This document shows positions 34,990-43,194 of a stretch of 64,000 bases of DNA, in pieces; the first letter of the stretch is position 1; each line of letters begins with the position of its first letter. Position numbers and translations under genes: made by a program. This DNA is from Methylohalomonas lacus (GTDB lineage Bacteria; Pseudomonadota; Gammaproteobacteria; Methylohalomonadales; Methylohalomonadaceae): assembly GCF_024808875.1 (NCBI RefSeq), contig NZ_JANUCT010000002.1, positions 62,001 to 126,000 on the forward strand, read 5' to 3'. Under the pieces are notes generated by a model. It made no database searches and was not told where the DNA came from. It saw only the letters and a list, made by a program, of their open reading frames with translations.

Positions 34990-36222
34990 TCAGTCGCAAC
35001 GGCGAAAGACCAGCGACGTGTTGATACCACCGAAGGCGAAATTGTTCGACATGAAATACTCGGCCGCCAGCTGTCGCGGTTGCATATGAATGTAATCCAG
35101 ATCGGCACAGTCCGGATCGATCCGCTCGAGGTTGGCGGTGGGCACGAAGCGCTGCTCGCGCAGCATCTCCAGGCCGAGCCAGGACTCGATCGCGCCACAG
35201 GCGCCAAGCGTATGACCGAAATGGCCCTTGAGCGTATGAAATGCGATCCGCTCGCCGAATACCGCGTGGGTCGCCAGCGATTCGGCCCGGTCGCCGTGCT
35301 CGGTGGCGGTGCCGTGACCGTTGACCAGTTGGATGTCGCCGGCCGCCACTCCGGCGTCAGCCAGCGCCAGGCACATGGCGTCCGCCATGGTTGTTTCCGA
35401 CTGCTGGGTGACGTGGACGCCGTCGGTGTTGGTGCCGAAGCCGGTCACCTCGGCGAGTATCGGCGCGCCGCGGGCGACGGCGTGATCATAGGCTTCCAGG
35501 ATCAGCGTGCCGCCGCCTTCGCCGATGACCAGGCCGTCGCGATCGCGGTCGTAGGGACGCGGGGTCCGGGCCGATTCCGTGTTGCGTACGCTGGTGGCGA
35601 ACAGCGTGTCGAACACGGCCACCTCGCTGGGACAGAGTTCCTCGGCACCGCCGGCGATCATGACGTCCTGCTGGCCGTAACGGATCGCCTCGCAGGCGTA
35701 ACCGATCGCCATGCTGCCCGAGGTACAGGCCGTCGACGTCGGAATGATGCGGCCGCAGATGCCGAACAGAATGCCGATGTTCACGCAGGTGGTGTGACTC
35801 ATCATCTGGATGTAACTGGTGGCACTGATGCCGTTCGAGGTGCCGTCCGTGATCAGGCGGGTGAAGCCGAGTACCGGCGGCGTGCTGCCGAACGAAGAAC
35901 CATAGGCAATACCGACGCGGCCGCTTTTCAGCAGACGGGTCTCGTCGCGCAACCCTGCCTGCGTCAATGCCTGATCACTGGCGGCGATGGCGAACTGGGC
36001 GACACGGCCGCTGCTGCGCAATTGCTTGCGGCTGAAACGGTCGCTGATGTCGAAGTCGGGCACTGGCGCGGCCAGCTGCGTGCGCAGGTCATAGTCGTTC
36101 GCCCAGCTTGCCATGTGGCGCGTACCGGTCTGGCCGGCCGCCATGTTGGCGCGGATGCTCGGCCAGTCATTGCCGAGTGCGGTGATGCCGGCCATGCCGG
36201 TGACGACGACGCGGCGGTTCAC
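34990..36222 (-). CDS. Beta-ketoacyl-ACP synthase (APE cluster)
   Basis: A 410-residue FabF-type condensing enzyme that extends the polyene chain. Catalytic Cys166 is in STACTSGS; the two histidines lie in NGHGTATEHGD and KGHFGHTLGA. The start is GTG 36222, which overlaps the ketoreductase stop as GTGA and gives the expected N-terminus NRRVVVTGMAGITALG. The frame extending to 36282 is rejected. It stands next to FabG-like, ApeP-like and a second ketosynthase gene, as in aryl-polyene clusters of E. coli and Vibrio. Confidence 0.92.
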   Translation of the reverse strand: MNRRVVVTGMAGITALGNDWPSIRANMAAGQTGTRHMASWANDYDLRTQLAAPVPDFDISDRFSRKQLRSSGRVAQFAIAASDQALTQAGLRDETRLLKSGRVGIAYGSSFGSTPPVLGFTRLITDGTSNGISATSYIQMMSHTTCVNIGILFGICGRIIPTSTACTSGSMAIGYACEAIRYGQQDVMIAGGAEELCPSEVAVFDTLFATSVRNTESARTPRPYDRDRDGLVIGEGGGTLILEAYDHAVARGAPILAEVTGFGTNTDGVHVTQQSETTMADAMCLALADAGVAAGDIQLVNGHGTATEHGDRAESLATHAVFGERIAFHTLKGHFGHTLGACGAIESWLGLEMLREQRFVPTANLERIDPDCADLDYIHMQPRQLAAEYFMSNNFAFGGINTSLVFRRCD

Positions 36223-36944
36223 AGCATGCCCCCGTTGACGCTGATCACCTGGCGGGTGACGTAGGCGGCCTCGTCGGAACACAGGAAGGCGACCACCGCT
36301 GCGACTTCCGCGGCGCTGCCGTAGCGGCGCATCGGGATCAACTGGCGAACCTCTTCTTCCGGCAGTTCAGCGGTCATCTGCGTGTCGATGATCCCCGGCG
36401 CGACGGCATTGACGGTGATGTTGCGTTTCGCCAGTTCCACCGCCAGTGCCTTGACCGCACCGATGATGCCGGCCTTGGAGGCGGAGTAGTTGACCTGGCC
36501 GCGGTTGCCGCTGATACCGGCGATCGAGGTCAGCGCGACGATGCGTCCCGGCGCCCGCCGCTGGACCAGCGGCATGACCAGCGGTTTCAGTACGTTGTAG
36601 AAACCGTCGAGGTTGGTATGAATGACGCTGTCCCAGTCGTCGTCACTGAGCGCCGGAAAGGCATTGTCGTGAGTCAGGCCGGCGTTGAGGACCACGCCGT
36701 AGTAGCATTCGTGATGGCTGATGTCGTCGTTCAGCACCTGCTGGCACTGGGCGCGATCGGCGATATCGAACTGCAGCAGCCGGGCCTGGCGACCGGCGGC
36801 TTCGACCGTGGTCTTTGTTTCTTCGGCACCGGCGCGATCGCTGTGATAATGCACGGCGATGTCATAACCGGCTGTTGCCAGCCGGCCGGCCACGGCGGCA
36901 CCGATACCCTTGCTGGCGCCGGTTACAAGAATGGTCTTGTTCAT
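36219..36944 (-). CDS. fabG: 3-oxoacyl-ACP reductase (FabG-like, APE cluster)
   Basis: This 241-residue short-chain dehydrogenase reduces the beta-keto group during polyene extension using NADPH. The cofactor motif is TGASKGIGAAVAG; the catalytic set is in LTSIAGISGNRGQVNYSASKAG (Ser-Tyr-Lys), and NAG appears as LNAGLTHDN. The C-terminus YVTRQVISVNGGML is typical of FabG. Both ends overlap neighbouring genes by four bases. This is the pathway-specific copy; the general FabG gene presumably lies elsewhere. Confidence 0.93.
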   Translation of the reverse strand: MNKTILVTGASKGIGAAVAGRLATAGYDIAVHYHSDRAGAEETKTTVEAAGRQARLLQFDIADRAQCQQVLNDDISHHECYYGVVLNAGLTHDNAFPALSDDDWDSVIHTNLDGFYNVLKPLVMPLVQRRAPGRIVALTSIAGISGNRGQVNYSASKAGIIGAVKALAVELAKRNITVNAVAPGIIDTQMTAELPEEEVRQLIPMRRYGSAAEVAAVVAFLCSDEAAYVTRQVISVNGGML

Positions 36945-37414
36945 GATTGCGTGGACTGGTTATTGATCAATGTGGCGAAACTGTCGGCGTCGTCGGGCTG
37001 ATAGACGGTCGTACGGGCATCGAGTATGAGCTGTCCGCCTGGTGCGTGGATATGACCGTCGAACACCGCCATGCCGCCGTCGCTGTAGACGCTCGTGACC
37101 GTGATACTAATGATCTCGTCAGGTACGAACCAGGAACGCTGCGGCGCCAGCTGGCGACTGCCGAGCAGCAGGCCCGGACGGATCGGCGTGCCTTCCTGCC
37201 AGGCGCGCCAGCCGCTCAATGCGGCGATCGCCTGGGCGATGTATTCGATGCCGACGTAACTGGGTACGCCCTGACCGGCAATGTAGAACGGGTTGTCGCT
37301 GCGGATACCGGCGGTTGCCGTCAGCGTATCCTCGGCAGCGGCGGTTACCGCGTCGAGTAACCGCATCGGTGGTTCATGCGCCAGCAGTTCGCCGATGGGC
37401 GGATATGCTGTCAT
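36941..37414 (-). CDS. ApeP-type 3-hydroxyacyl-ACP dehydratase
   Basis: A 157-residue hot-dog-fold protein of the ApeP family, which dehydrates 3-hydroxyacyl-ACP intermediates during aryl-polyene synthesis. It opens PIGELLAHEPPMRLLD, a landmark of ApeP, followed by VPSYVGIEYIAQAIAALSGW and GLLLGSRQL. The true start is ATG 37414, overlapping the upstream ketosynthase stop (ATGA). The same frame runs open to 38149 only because it is antisense-free sequence inside the ketosynthase gene. Confidence 0.88.
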   Translation of the reverse strand: MTAYPPIGELLAHEPPMRLLDAVTAAAEDTLTATAGIRSDNPFYIAGQGVPSYVGIEYIAQAIAALSGWRAWQEGTPIRPGLLLGSRQLAPQRSWFVPDEIISITVTSVYSDGGMAVFDGHIHAPGGQLILDARTTVYQPDDADSFATLINNQSTQS

Positions 37415-38610
37415 GCCGTAGACTCCGGCCAGCCGCGGCCGAGTATCAGGGTGACATTGCTGCCGCCGAACGCGAACGAGTTGCTCATCATGGCCGCGCG
37501 CCGGGCCGTTGGCAATCGCGCCTGATCGGCATCGATGAGGTTGAGCGCGGCGAGTTCCGGATCGGGTTCGCCATCCCAGCAGTGGGGCGGCACAGGAGCG
37601 CCGTTTTCCAGTTGCATCAGCGACAGCCACAGCAGCGCCGCTTCCAGCGCGCTGGCGGCGCCGAGGGCGTGGCCGGTCAGCGGCTTGCTGGAACTTGCCG
37701 CAACGGTGTCGCCGAGTACCGCGGACACGGCGTGGCTTTCCATGTGATCGTTCAGCCGCGTCGCTGTGCCGTGCAGGTTGATGTAGTCGATATCCGTTGC
37801 CGCCAGGCGGGCATTGTCCAGCGCCGCCTGCATGGCCAGACGCGCGCCGTGGCCCTGCGGATCCGGCGCGTTCGGATGATGCGCGTCGGTGCTTTCGCCG
37901 ACACCGAGCAGCTGGATGTCGGCCGGTTCGCGCGATAACAGGAAGACCGCCGCCGCCTCGCCGATGTTGATGCCGTCGCGGTTGCGGCTCATCGGATTGC
38001 AGCGCTCGGCAGCAATTGATTGCAGCGACTCGAAGCCGCTGATGGCCATGCGGCAGAGACTGTCGGCGCCGCCGACGATGACCGCGTCGCAAAGACCGGC
38101 GTTGATCAGCCGTGCACCGGCGCTGAAGGTCTTGCCGCTGGACGAGCATGCCGTCGAAATGACGTAGGCAGGTCCGGTGAGATCGAGGACCTGGCGCAGA
38201 AATCGGGCCGGCGCGCCGAGTTCCTGGCGACCGTAATGGAAATTGTCGGGCAAGCGACCGTGTTCCAGGTAATGGGTGTAGTCGGCTTCACCCTCGGCGA
38301 TGCCGGAGGTGCTGGTGCCGAGAATGACGCCGACACGCTCGCGGCCGTGACTGGCGACGGCGTGTTCGATTGCGGTCAGTATCTGCGTGCAGGCGGTCCA
38401 CAACAGCCGGTTGTTGCGGCTGGCGAATTCCGCCCGGTTATCCGGTAGCGGCGCCAGTGGTTCGGCGACGCGACCGACCGTGATCGGTCGGGACAGCAGG
38501 TGATCGTCGCGCTGCATGCCGCCGGCGTCGGCGTTGCTGAACGCCGTCAGGGTTGACTGGCAGTCAGGACCGAGCGGGCTGACGATGCCCAGTGCATTCA
38601 GGTACAGCAT
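37411..38610 (-). CDS. Beta-ketoacyl-ACP synthase, second APE copy
   Basis: This 399-residue condensing enzyme has Cys155 in STACSSSGK and histidines in NLHGTATRLND and LTGHALGAA. It is divergent from the neighbouring ketosynthase and is closer to the ApeO/ApeR partner types. With the chain-length-factor-like protein at 49970 it may form a heterodimer, as reported for APE synthases. It is coupled by overlap to the ApeP gene and follows the FAD enzyme by 11 bases. Confidence 0.9.
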   Translation of the reverse strand: MLYLNALGIVSPLGPDCQSTLTAFSNADAGGMQRDDHLLSRPITVGRVAEPLAPLPDNRAEFASRNNRLLWTACTQILTAIEHAVASHGRERVGVILGTSTSGIAEGEADYTHYLEHGRLPDNFHYGRQELGAPARFLRQVLDLTGPAYVISTACSSSGKTFSAGARLINAGLCDAVIVGGADSLCRMAISGFESLQSIAAERCNPMSRNRDGINIGEAAAVFLLSREPADIQLLGVGESTDAHHPNAPDPQGHGARLAMQAALDNARLAATDIDYINLHGTATRLNDHMESHAVSAVLGDTVAASSSKPLTGHALGAASALEAALLWLSLMQLENGAPVPPHCWDGEPDPELAALNLIDADQARLPTARRAAMMSNSFAFGGSNVTLILGRGWPESTA

Positions 38611-38621
38611 GATAATGTCGA

Positions 38622-39872
38622 TTATACCTGCTGATCGCTGAGTTCATGCAGCATGTTCAGATAGCGCTCAGTATGCGTGACCAGCGGGTTAGCCGTATTC
38701 CAGGCGTAGCCGGCGAGGATCGACACCATCATGCGCCGCAGCTGGCTGTCGGCCGCGTCCTGCGGCTGGTTGAAAATGATCGTCTGCAGGCGACCGTCGT
38801 ACCAGGCATCGACATAGGCGCGGAAGGTCTCGACCCCGGCGGCCAGCGGTTCGGCGTAATCGCGCTGCCAGTCGACGGTCTGGCCGGCCAGTTCGCGCAG
38901 CAGCGTGCTGGTGGCCAGTTCGGCGGATTTCATGGCGATGGTCACGCCGGACGAGAAGATCGGATCGAGAAAGCCGGCGGCGTTGCCGAGCAGCGCGTAG
39001 CCGTCGCCATGCACCTGGCTCGAGGTACTGCTGTAGGCCTGTATCGCGCCGAGCTCGCGCAGCAGTTCGGTCCCGGCCAGCAGCGTGCCGATGCGCGTCG
39101 CGTTGACCAGTGACCAGAACGTATCGAGATCCGTGCCAGCCCCGGCCAGCGGATGATCGACGGGGAACAGCACGCCGAGCGAGGCGCTGCCGTCGTTGAA
39201 CGGGATCAGCCAGTACCAGATGTCGTGCGCCTGCGGATGCACCGTGATCAGAATCTTGTTGCGGTCGAAGTCGGCCGCCGGCGCCAGGCGCACGTGCGAG
39301 AACAGCGCCCGCCGCGGGATCGACTCTACCGGCGCGTCCAGGCCCAGCAAGCGCGGCAGGACGCGGCCAAAGCCGCTGGCATCGATGACGAATCGTGATG
39401 CCAGCGTGGCGGATCGGCCGGCCGCATCTCTGTAGTCGAGCCGGCAGTCATCACGCTGCAGCCTGGCCGCCGTGACCCGGGATTCGAAGCGGACATCGAC
39501 GCCGCTGGCGGCGACCGTGTTGGCGAGCGCCTGGTCAAAGCGGGCGCGCTGCACCTGGTAGGTGGTGGCCCAGCCGGCCTCGAACTTGTCGCGGAAATCG
39601 ATGTGCTGGCAGGCGTCGCCGCGCTCGAATACGGCGCCGTTCTTGTACTGGAAGCCGGCCTCGACCACCGTCTGCAGCAGGCCGCAGCGCTCGAGTACGT
39701 TCATGCAGTAGGGCAGCAGACTTTCGCCGATGCTAAAGCGCGGAAAGCGGCTGCCCTCGAGCACGGTGACGGCGTGGCCGGCGTCGGCCAGCAGCTTGGC
39801 GGCGACACAGCCGGCCGGGCCGGCGCCGATGATCGCCACGTCGGTCGTCTGTTGGTCCGGGCGAGCGCTCAT
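38622..39872 (-). CDS. FAD-dependent oxidoreductase, tryptophan-halogenase-like (APE cluster)
   Basis: A 416-residue flavoprotein. The FAD motif IIGAGPAGCVAAKLL begins at residue 15 and GSRFPRFSIGESLLP follows, the segment seen in geranylgeranyl-reductase and halogenase-type flavoproteins. FVIDASGFGRVLPRLL and DGYALLGNAAGFLDPIFSSGV complete the fold. In APE and flexirubin clusters homologues are thought to modify the aryl head or the polyene. No WxWxIP halogenase tryptophan motif is visible, so halogenation is not claimed. It overlaps the MMPL gene by four bases. Confidence 0.88.
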   Translation of the reverse strand: MSARPDQQTTDVAIIGAGPAGCVAAKLLADAGHAVTVLEGSRFPRFSIGESLLPYCMNVLERCGLLQTVVEAGFQYKNGAVFERGDACQHIDFRDKFEAGWATTYQVQRARFDQALANTVAASGVDVRFESRVTAARLQRDDCRLDYRDAAGRSATLASRFVIDASGFGRVLPRLLGLDAPVESIPRRALFSHVRLAPAADFDRNKILITVHPQAHDIWYWLIPFNDGSASLGVLFPVDHPLAGAGTDLDTFWSLVNATRIGTLLAGTELLRELGAIQAYSSTSSQVHGDGYALLGNAAGFLDPIFSSGVTIAMKSAELATSTLLRELAGQTVDWQRDYAEPLAAGVETFRAYVDAWYDGRLQTIIFNQPQDAADSQLRRMMVSILAGYAWNTANPLVTHTERYLNMLHELSDQQV

Positions 39873-42175
39873 GAAGGGTTGTGCTCTTTATCGTCGGGAT
39901 GGGCTGCCAATGACAGGGTCGCACACAGCCAGGCTGCCGTCAGGCCGACGACGATGACCAACCCCAGGTCGTGGACTAGCGGAATCCGGCTGCTGGCCAG
40001 CAGGCCGAAGGTCAGCAGGCTGCTGGCCAGTGACAGGAGCACGGCCAGGTAGGTTTGTTCGATGAATGCGTCGGCGTGGCTCTCGCGCAGAAAGATGGCG
40101 TAGTCGGCGCCGATAGCGAAGACCAGAAACAGCGCCATGGTGGTGAAAAAGTTGTGCGTAACGCCGAGCAGCGGCGTCGCCAGCAGCGCCAGCAGCACGC
40201 CGCTGGCCGGGGCCAGCAGCGTCAGCAGGCCGTGGCGCCGTCCGTAGCGCGAGACCAGCAACACTGCCGCTCCGGCCAGCAGCAGCAGCAATGCCACGTA
40301 GGCCCAGACGCGATAGCCGGCGAGCGCATTATTAACGACGGCGACCGGGTTGATGCGCTGGGCGCCGGCCAGATCCGCCAGCGCCGCATCGACCGCGTCC
40401 GCATCGTCCATGCCCTGCAGTCGTACCAGATGGGTGCCGGGTTGTTGCGCGACCAGCAGCGTGTCGAGTTGCGGCCAGAGTGCCAGCGTTTGCCGATCCG
40501 GCCGTAACAGCTCGTCCGTGTCCGGCGGCGTGACCGGGTTGCCGATCGCGGCCGCCAGTTCGTCGGCGTAGGGCGCATGGAGTTTTTCTGCAACCAGCTG
40601 ACGATTGTCGCGCTGGCGCTGCAGCGATGGGATGAAGTCGGCGATGGCGATCAGCCCGCCCAGCTGGCCGCGCTCGATCAGTGGTGTCAGTCGCTCGCGG
40701 ATGGTTTCCTCCAGCTGCAGTGCCGTCTGCGTGTCGGCCGCCTCGATCAGGAGGAAATCCGCCCGGCCACCCTGACCGGTGATGGCCTGGATGGTTTCGC
40801 TGTTACTGACGAGCTGCGCCTCGCTGTAACCGAGCACGCGTACATCGTCGTCGGGTTGCAGCCACCAGGGCAGGGCGATCAGGCCGATAAACCACACAGC
40901 CAACAGCGCGTAACGCGCGCTGTTGCGCTGAAACAGCCGCCGATGCCGGTGGACCAGTTGCATCAGCCCCGGGTTGTCGTGCAGCCATGGCGCCGGACCG
41001 CGTTCCGGTAGCAGCGGTAGCAGGCAGACTACCGTGAGATAGGCGCCGGCGAGGCCGAAGGCCGAGAACACGGCGATCTGGGTCAGCAGTGCCGCGGGTG
41101 TGACGGCCAGTGCGGCGAAGCCGATCAGCGAAGTCAGCAGGCCCAGCGTCAGCCCCGGCAATATGCGCCGCAGTCGCCGGTTGCCGTAACCATCGCCGAG
41201 GCGGTCGTGGACAGCAAAGTAATGGAACGCATAATCGACACTGATGCCGATCAGGCTGCTGCCGAAAACCAGGGCGATGACGTGGATCGTGTCCATCAGG
41301 GTTACGGCCGCGGTCAGGCCGGCCAGCAGGCCGCCGCCGATCGTGATCAGCAGACCGGCTACCGGCAACCACGACAGAAACACTGCCAGCGCCAGTAAGA
41401 CGATACCCGCAGTCGACAGCAGGGCGATGCGGCGGACTTCCTGACGTGCCCGGTTTTCCTCGGCGCGGGCGAAAAACAGCGGCCCGGTATGCAGGATTTG
41501 CGTCGCCGCGTCGGCGTCATGGACGCGATCGATCGCGGCCGTCACGGCCGCCGCCCAGTCATGACGCTGCGCTGTCGTCACCTCGTCCAGGCGCACGCTG
41601 ATCGGGACATGGCTGCGGCCGTTATGCTTGATGGCACGATCGAATCCGGCGCTGCGTTCTTGCAGCTGGCGCAGGAAGGCGGGTAGCAGCCGGAACGGAT
41701 CGGCTCGCAGCCCGGCGCCGGTTGTCATGGCAGCGGGCGCGTAGATCTCTGCCAGGGCACGCTCGTAGATCGGCCGTGCCTGACCGTTTTCCAGTTTGCG
41801 CCGATCCGCCCGGCTGAGCAGACCGCCGCCGTGCGCGGCGTAGTGTTTGAGCAGTCGTTCGCCGCGGTCATCGCTGTCCGCGACGGGCGAGTTGATGGCC
41901 GCCGTCTGCGGCAGCGCCTTCAGGCTGGCAATGAAATCACGTGCCTGTTGTCGTGCTGTATCGTGGTTGTCGTGGCCGACGACAAACAGGGCCCGGCGAT
42001 TGTCTTCGGTGAGCAGGCGGTGGGTGGCCTGCAGACCGGAAGCGGCGTTTTCGCCGCTGTCGACGAATGCCAGGTAGTCGGCATCGATCGCGATCGCGCC
42101 GGCGTTCAGTTGCCAGGCCGACCACAGACTGGCCGCGATCAACAGTGCGATCCAGACCAGCGCGCGGTATTTCAT
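39869..42175 (-). CDS. MMPL-family exporter of the APE cluster
   Basis: A 768-residue inner-membrane RND/MMPL protein. TM1 is residues 6-24, a periplasmic domain spans about 25-240, and TM2-6 (about 250-390) include SLIGISVDYAFHYFAVHDRL. A second periplasmic domain and TM8-12 follow, with IGADYAIFLRES near the C-terminus. In APE clusters this transporter is thought to move the finished aryl-polyene lipid toward the outer membrane, together with the LolA-like protein encoded just upstream. Confidence 0.9.
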   Translation of the reverse strand: MKYRALVWIALLIAASLWSAWQLNAGAIAIDADYLAFVDSGENAASGLQATHRLLTEDNRRALFVVGHDNHDTARQQARDFIASLKALPQTAAINSPVADSDDRGERLLKHYAAHGGGLLSRADRRKLENGQARPIYERALAEIYAPAAMTTGAGLRADPFRLLPAFLRQLQERSAGFDRAIKHNGRSHVPISVRLDEVTTAQRHDWAAAVTAAIDRVHDADAATQILHTGPLFFARAEENRARQEVRRIALLSTAGIVLLALAVFLSWLPVAGLLITIGGGLLAGLTAAVTLMDTIHVIALVFGSSLIGISVDYAFHYFAVHDRLGDGYGNRRLRRILPGLTLGLLTSLIGFAALAVTPAALLTQIAVFSAFGLAGAYLTVVCLLPLLPERGPAPWLHDNPGLMQLVHRHRRLFQRNSARYALLAVWFIGLIALPWWLQPDDDVRVLGYSEAQLVSNSETIQAITGQGGRADFLLIEAADTQTALQLEETIRERLTPLIERGQLGGLIAIADFIPSLQRQRDNRQLVAEKLHAPYADELAAAIGNPVTPPDTDELLRPDRQTLALWPQLDTLLVAQQPGTHLVRLQGMDDADAVDAALADLAGAQRINPVAVVNNALAGYRVWAYVALLLLLAGAAVLLVSRYGRRHGLLTLLAPASGVLLALLATPLLGVTHNFFTTMALFLVFAIGADYAIFLRESHADAFIEQTYLAVLLSLASSLLTFGLLASSRIPLVHDLGLVIVVGLTAAWLCATLSLAAHPDDKEHNPS

Positions 42176-42780
42176 GATCCGGTCGCCGTGAACAGGGTTC
42201 GGATATCCTCCGGCAACGGCCCGTCGTGCAGCGACTGGTCGCTGAATTCGATGCGATCGCGGTTCTGGCTGCCCTTGTGAATGCTGAGACGTTCAACGAA
42301 GCGGCCGCCGCTGATCTCGATGCGTTGAAACAAGGCCCCCTGTTCGTCGGGTGTCAGTGTCTTGTGCCAGCGATCGGTATCGCTGCCGCTATCCTCGAGA
42401 TGAAACCGTGATTCGATCGCCGACCAGTCACCGTTCAGCAGTTTGTTGATGAGTTGCGTGTATTGGCCGACCCGGTCCGAATCGGACGTCAAAGCCTCAA
42501 CTTCGCCGTCAGCGGTCAGTCGCGACAGGCTGCGCCCGCTGAGGATGAGGGTCTGTTTTACCGGCACCTCAGTCTGCCAGAGCAGACCGTGTTCGGCCGA
42601 CAGGATGAAACGGCCATGCGAACGCAGCGGCGCCTCGAAATGGTTGAGTCTGCGTTCCAGACTGAATTCGCCGCTGATGTATTGATCGTCCTCGAGGCTG
42701 ATCAGCGTCGTTTCCGCGGCGGCCGTGCCGACGAGCAGTATCAGCAGCAGACCGTTCGCCAACAGCGTTCGCCGGTTCAT
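42172..42780 (-). CDS. LolA-like periplasmic carrier (APE cluster)
   Basis: A 202-residue exported protein: signal peptide ends near TAAAE (residue 23). The body resembles LolA-type carriers with YISGEFSLERRLNHFEAPLRSHGRF and GLLWQTEVPVKQTLIL. Such proteins form a half-barrel that holds acyl chains. It overlaps both neighbours by four bases, and its position beside the MMPL exporter suggests it shuttles the aryl-polyene lipid through the periplasm (inference). Confidence 0.87.
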   Translation of the reverse strand: MNRRTLLANGLLLILLVGTAAAETTLISLEDDQYISGEFSLERRLNHFEAPLRSHGRFILSAEHGLLWQTEVPVKQTLILSGRSLSRLTADGEVEALTSDSDRVGQYTQLINKLLNGDWSAIESRFHLEDSGSDTDRWHKTLTPDEQGALFQRIEISGGRFVERLSIHKGSQNRDRIEFSDQSLHDGPLPEDIRTLFTATGS

Positions 42781-43184
42781 AGCAGGGCGCGGATCCGCTC
42801 GATCAGGAAATCCGGCGTGCGATACAGCATTTCGCCGGAATGGCGTTCGACCGCCGCCTGGATCGTGAAGCCGCTGCAGACCGGGTGTTCGTGATCGTCT
42901 GCGCGCGTGACGTAGTCGATGCGGAGGCGGTTTTCATATTCGCCCAGCGTGGCGGTGGTGCACAACTGCTGTCCAAACGTGGCCGGGCGCAGAAATTTTA
43001 CCCGCATATCGACGATCGGCCACAGGTAATCGGAGGTGTCCATCTGTGGATAGTTGTAACCGATGCGATCGAACAGGGCGCTGCGTGCCTGTTCGAACAG
43101 GCGCACGTAGTTGCCGTGCCAGACAACCTGCATTGCATCGAGGTCGAACAGTTGTACGCGGTGTTCATGGCAGGCGCTGATCAT
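42777..43184 (-). CDS. Acyl-CoA/ACP thioesterase, hot-dog fold (APE cluster)
   Basis: A 135-residue 4-hydroxybenzoyl-CoA-thioesterase-type protein. The signature is LFDLDAMQVVWHGNYVRLFEQAR, with the Asp and downstream VDMRVKFLRPATFGQ. It may release or proofread acyl chains. The ATG at 43184 comes 11 bases after the ammonia-lyase stop. The frame extending to 43271 falls inside that gene and is not used. Confidence 0.86.
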   Translation of the reverse strand: MISACHEHRVQLFDLDAMQVVWHGNYVRLFEQARSALFDRIGYNYPQMDTSDYLWPIVDMRVKFLRPATFGQQLCTTATLGEYENRLRIDYVTRADDHEHPVCSGFTIQAAVERHSGEMLYRTPDFLIERIRALL

Positions 43185-43194
43185 TGTTGCAGTT

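Noticed and set aside
34984-36264. 426-codon + strand frame across the APE ketosynthase
   Set aside because: Complementary to a ketosynthase with all catalytic residues; no recognisable domain of its own.
37415-38149. Long N-terminal extension of the ApeP gene
   Set aside because: It lies out of frame inside the second ketosynthase gene, is Arg-rich, and the real start overlaps that gene's stop as ATGA.
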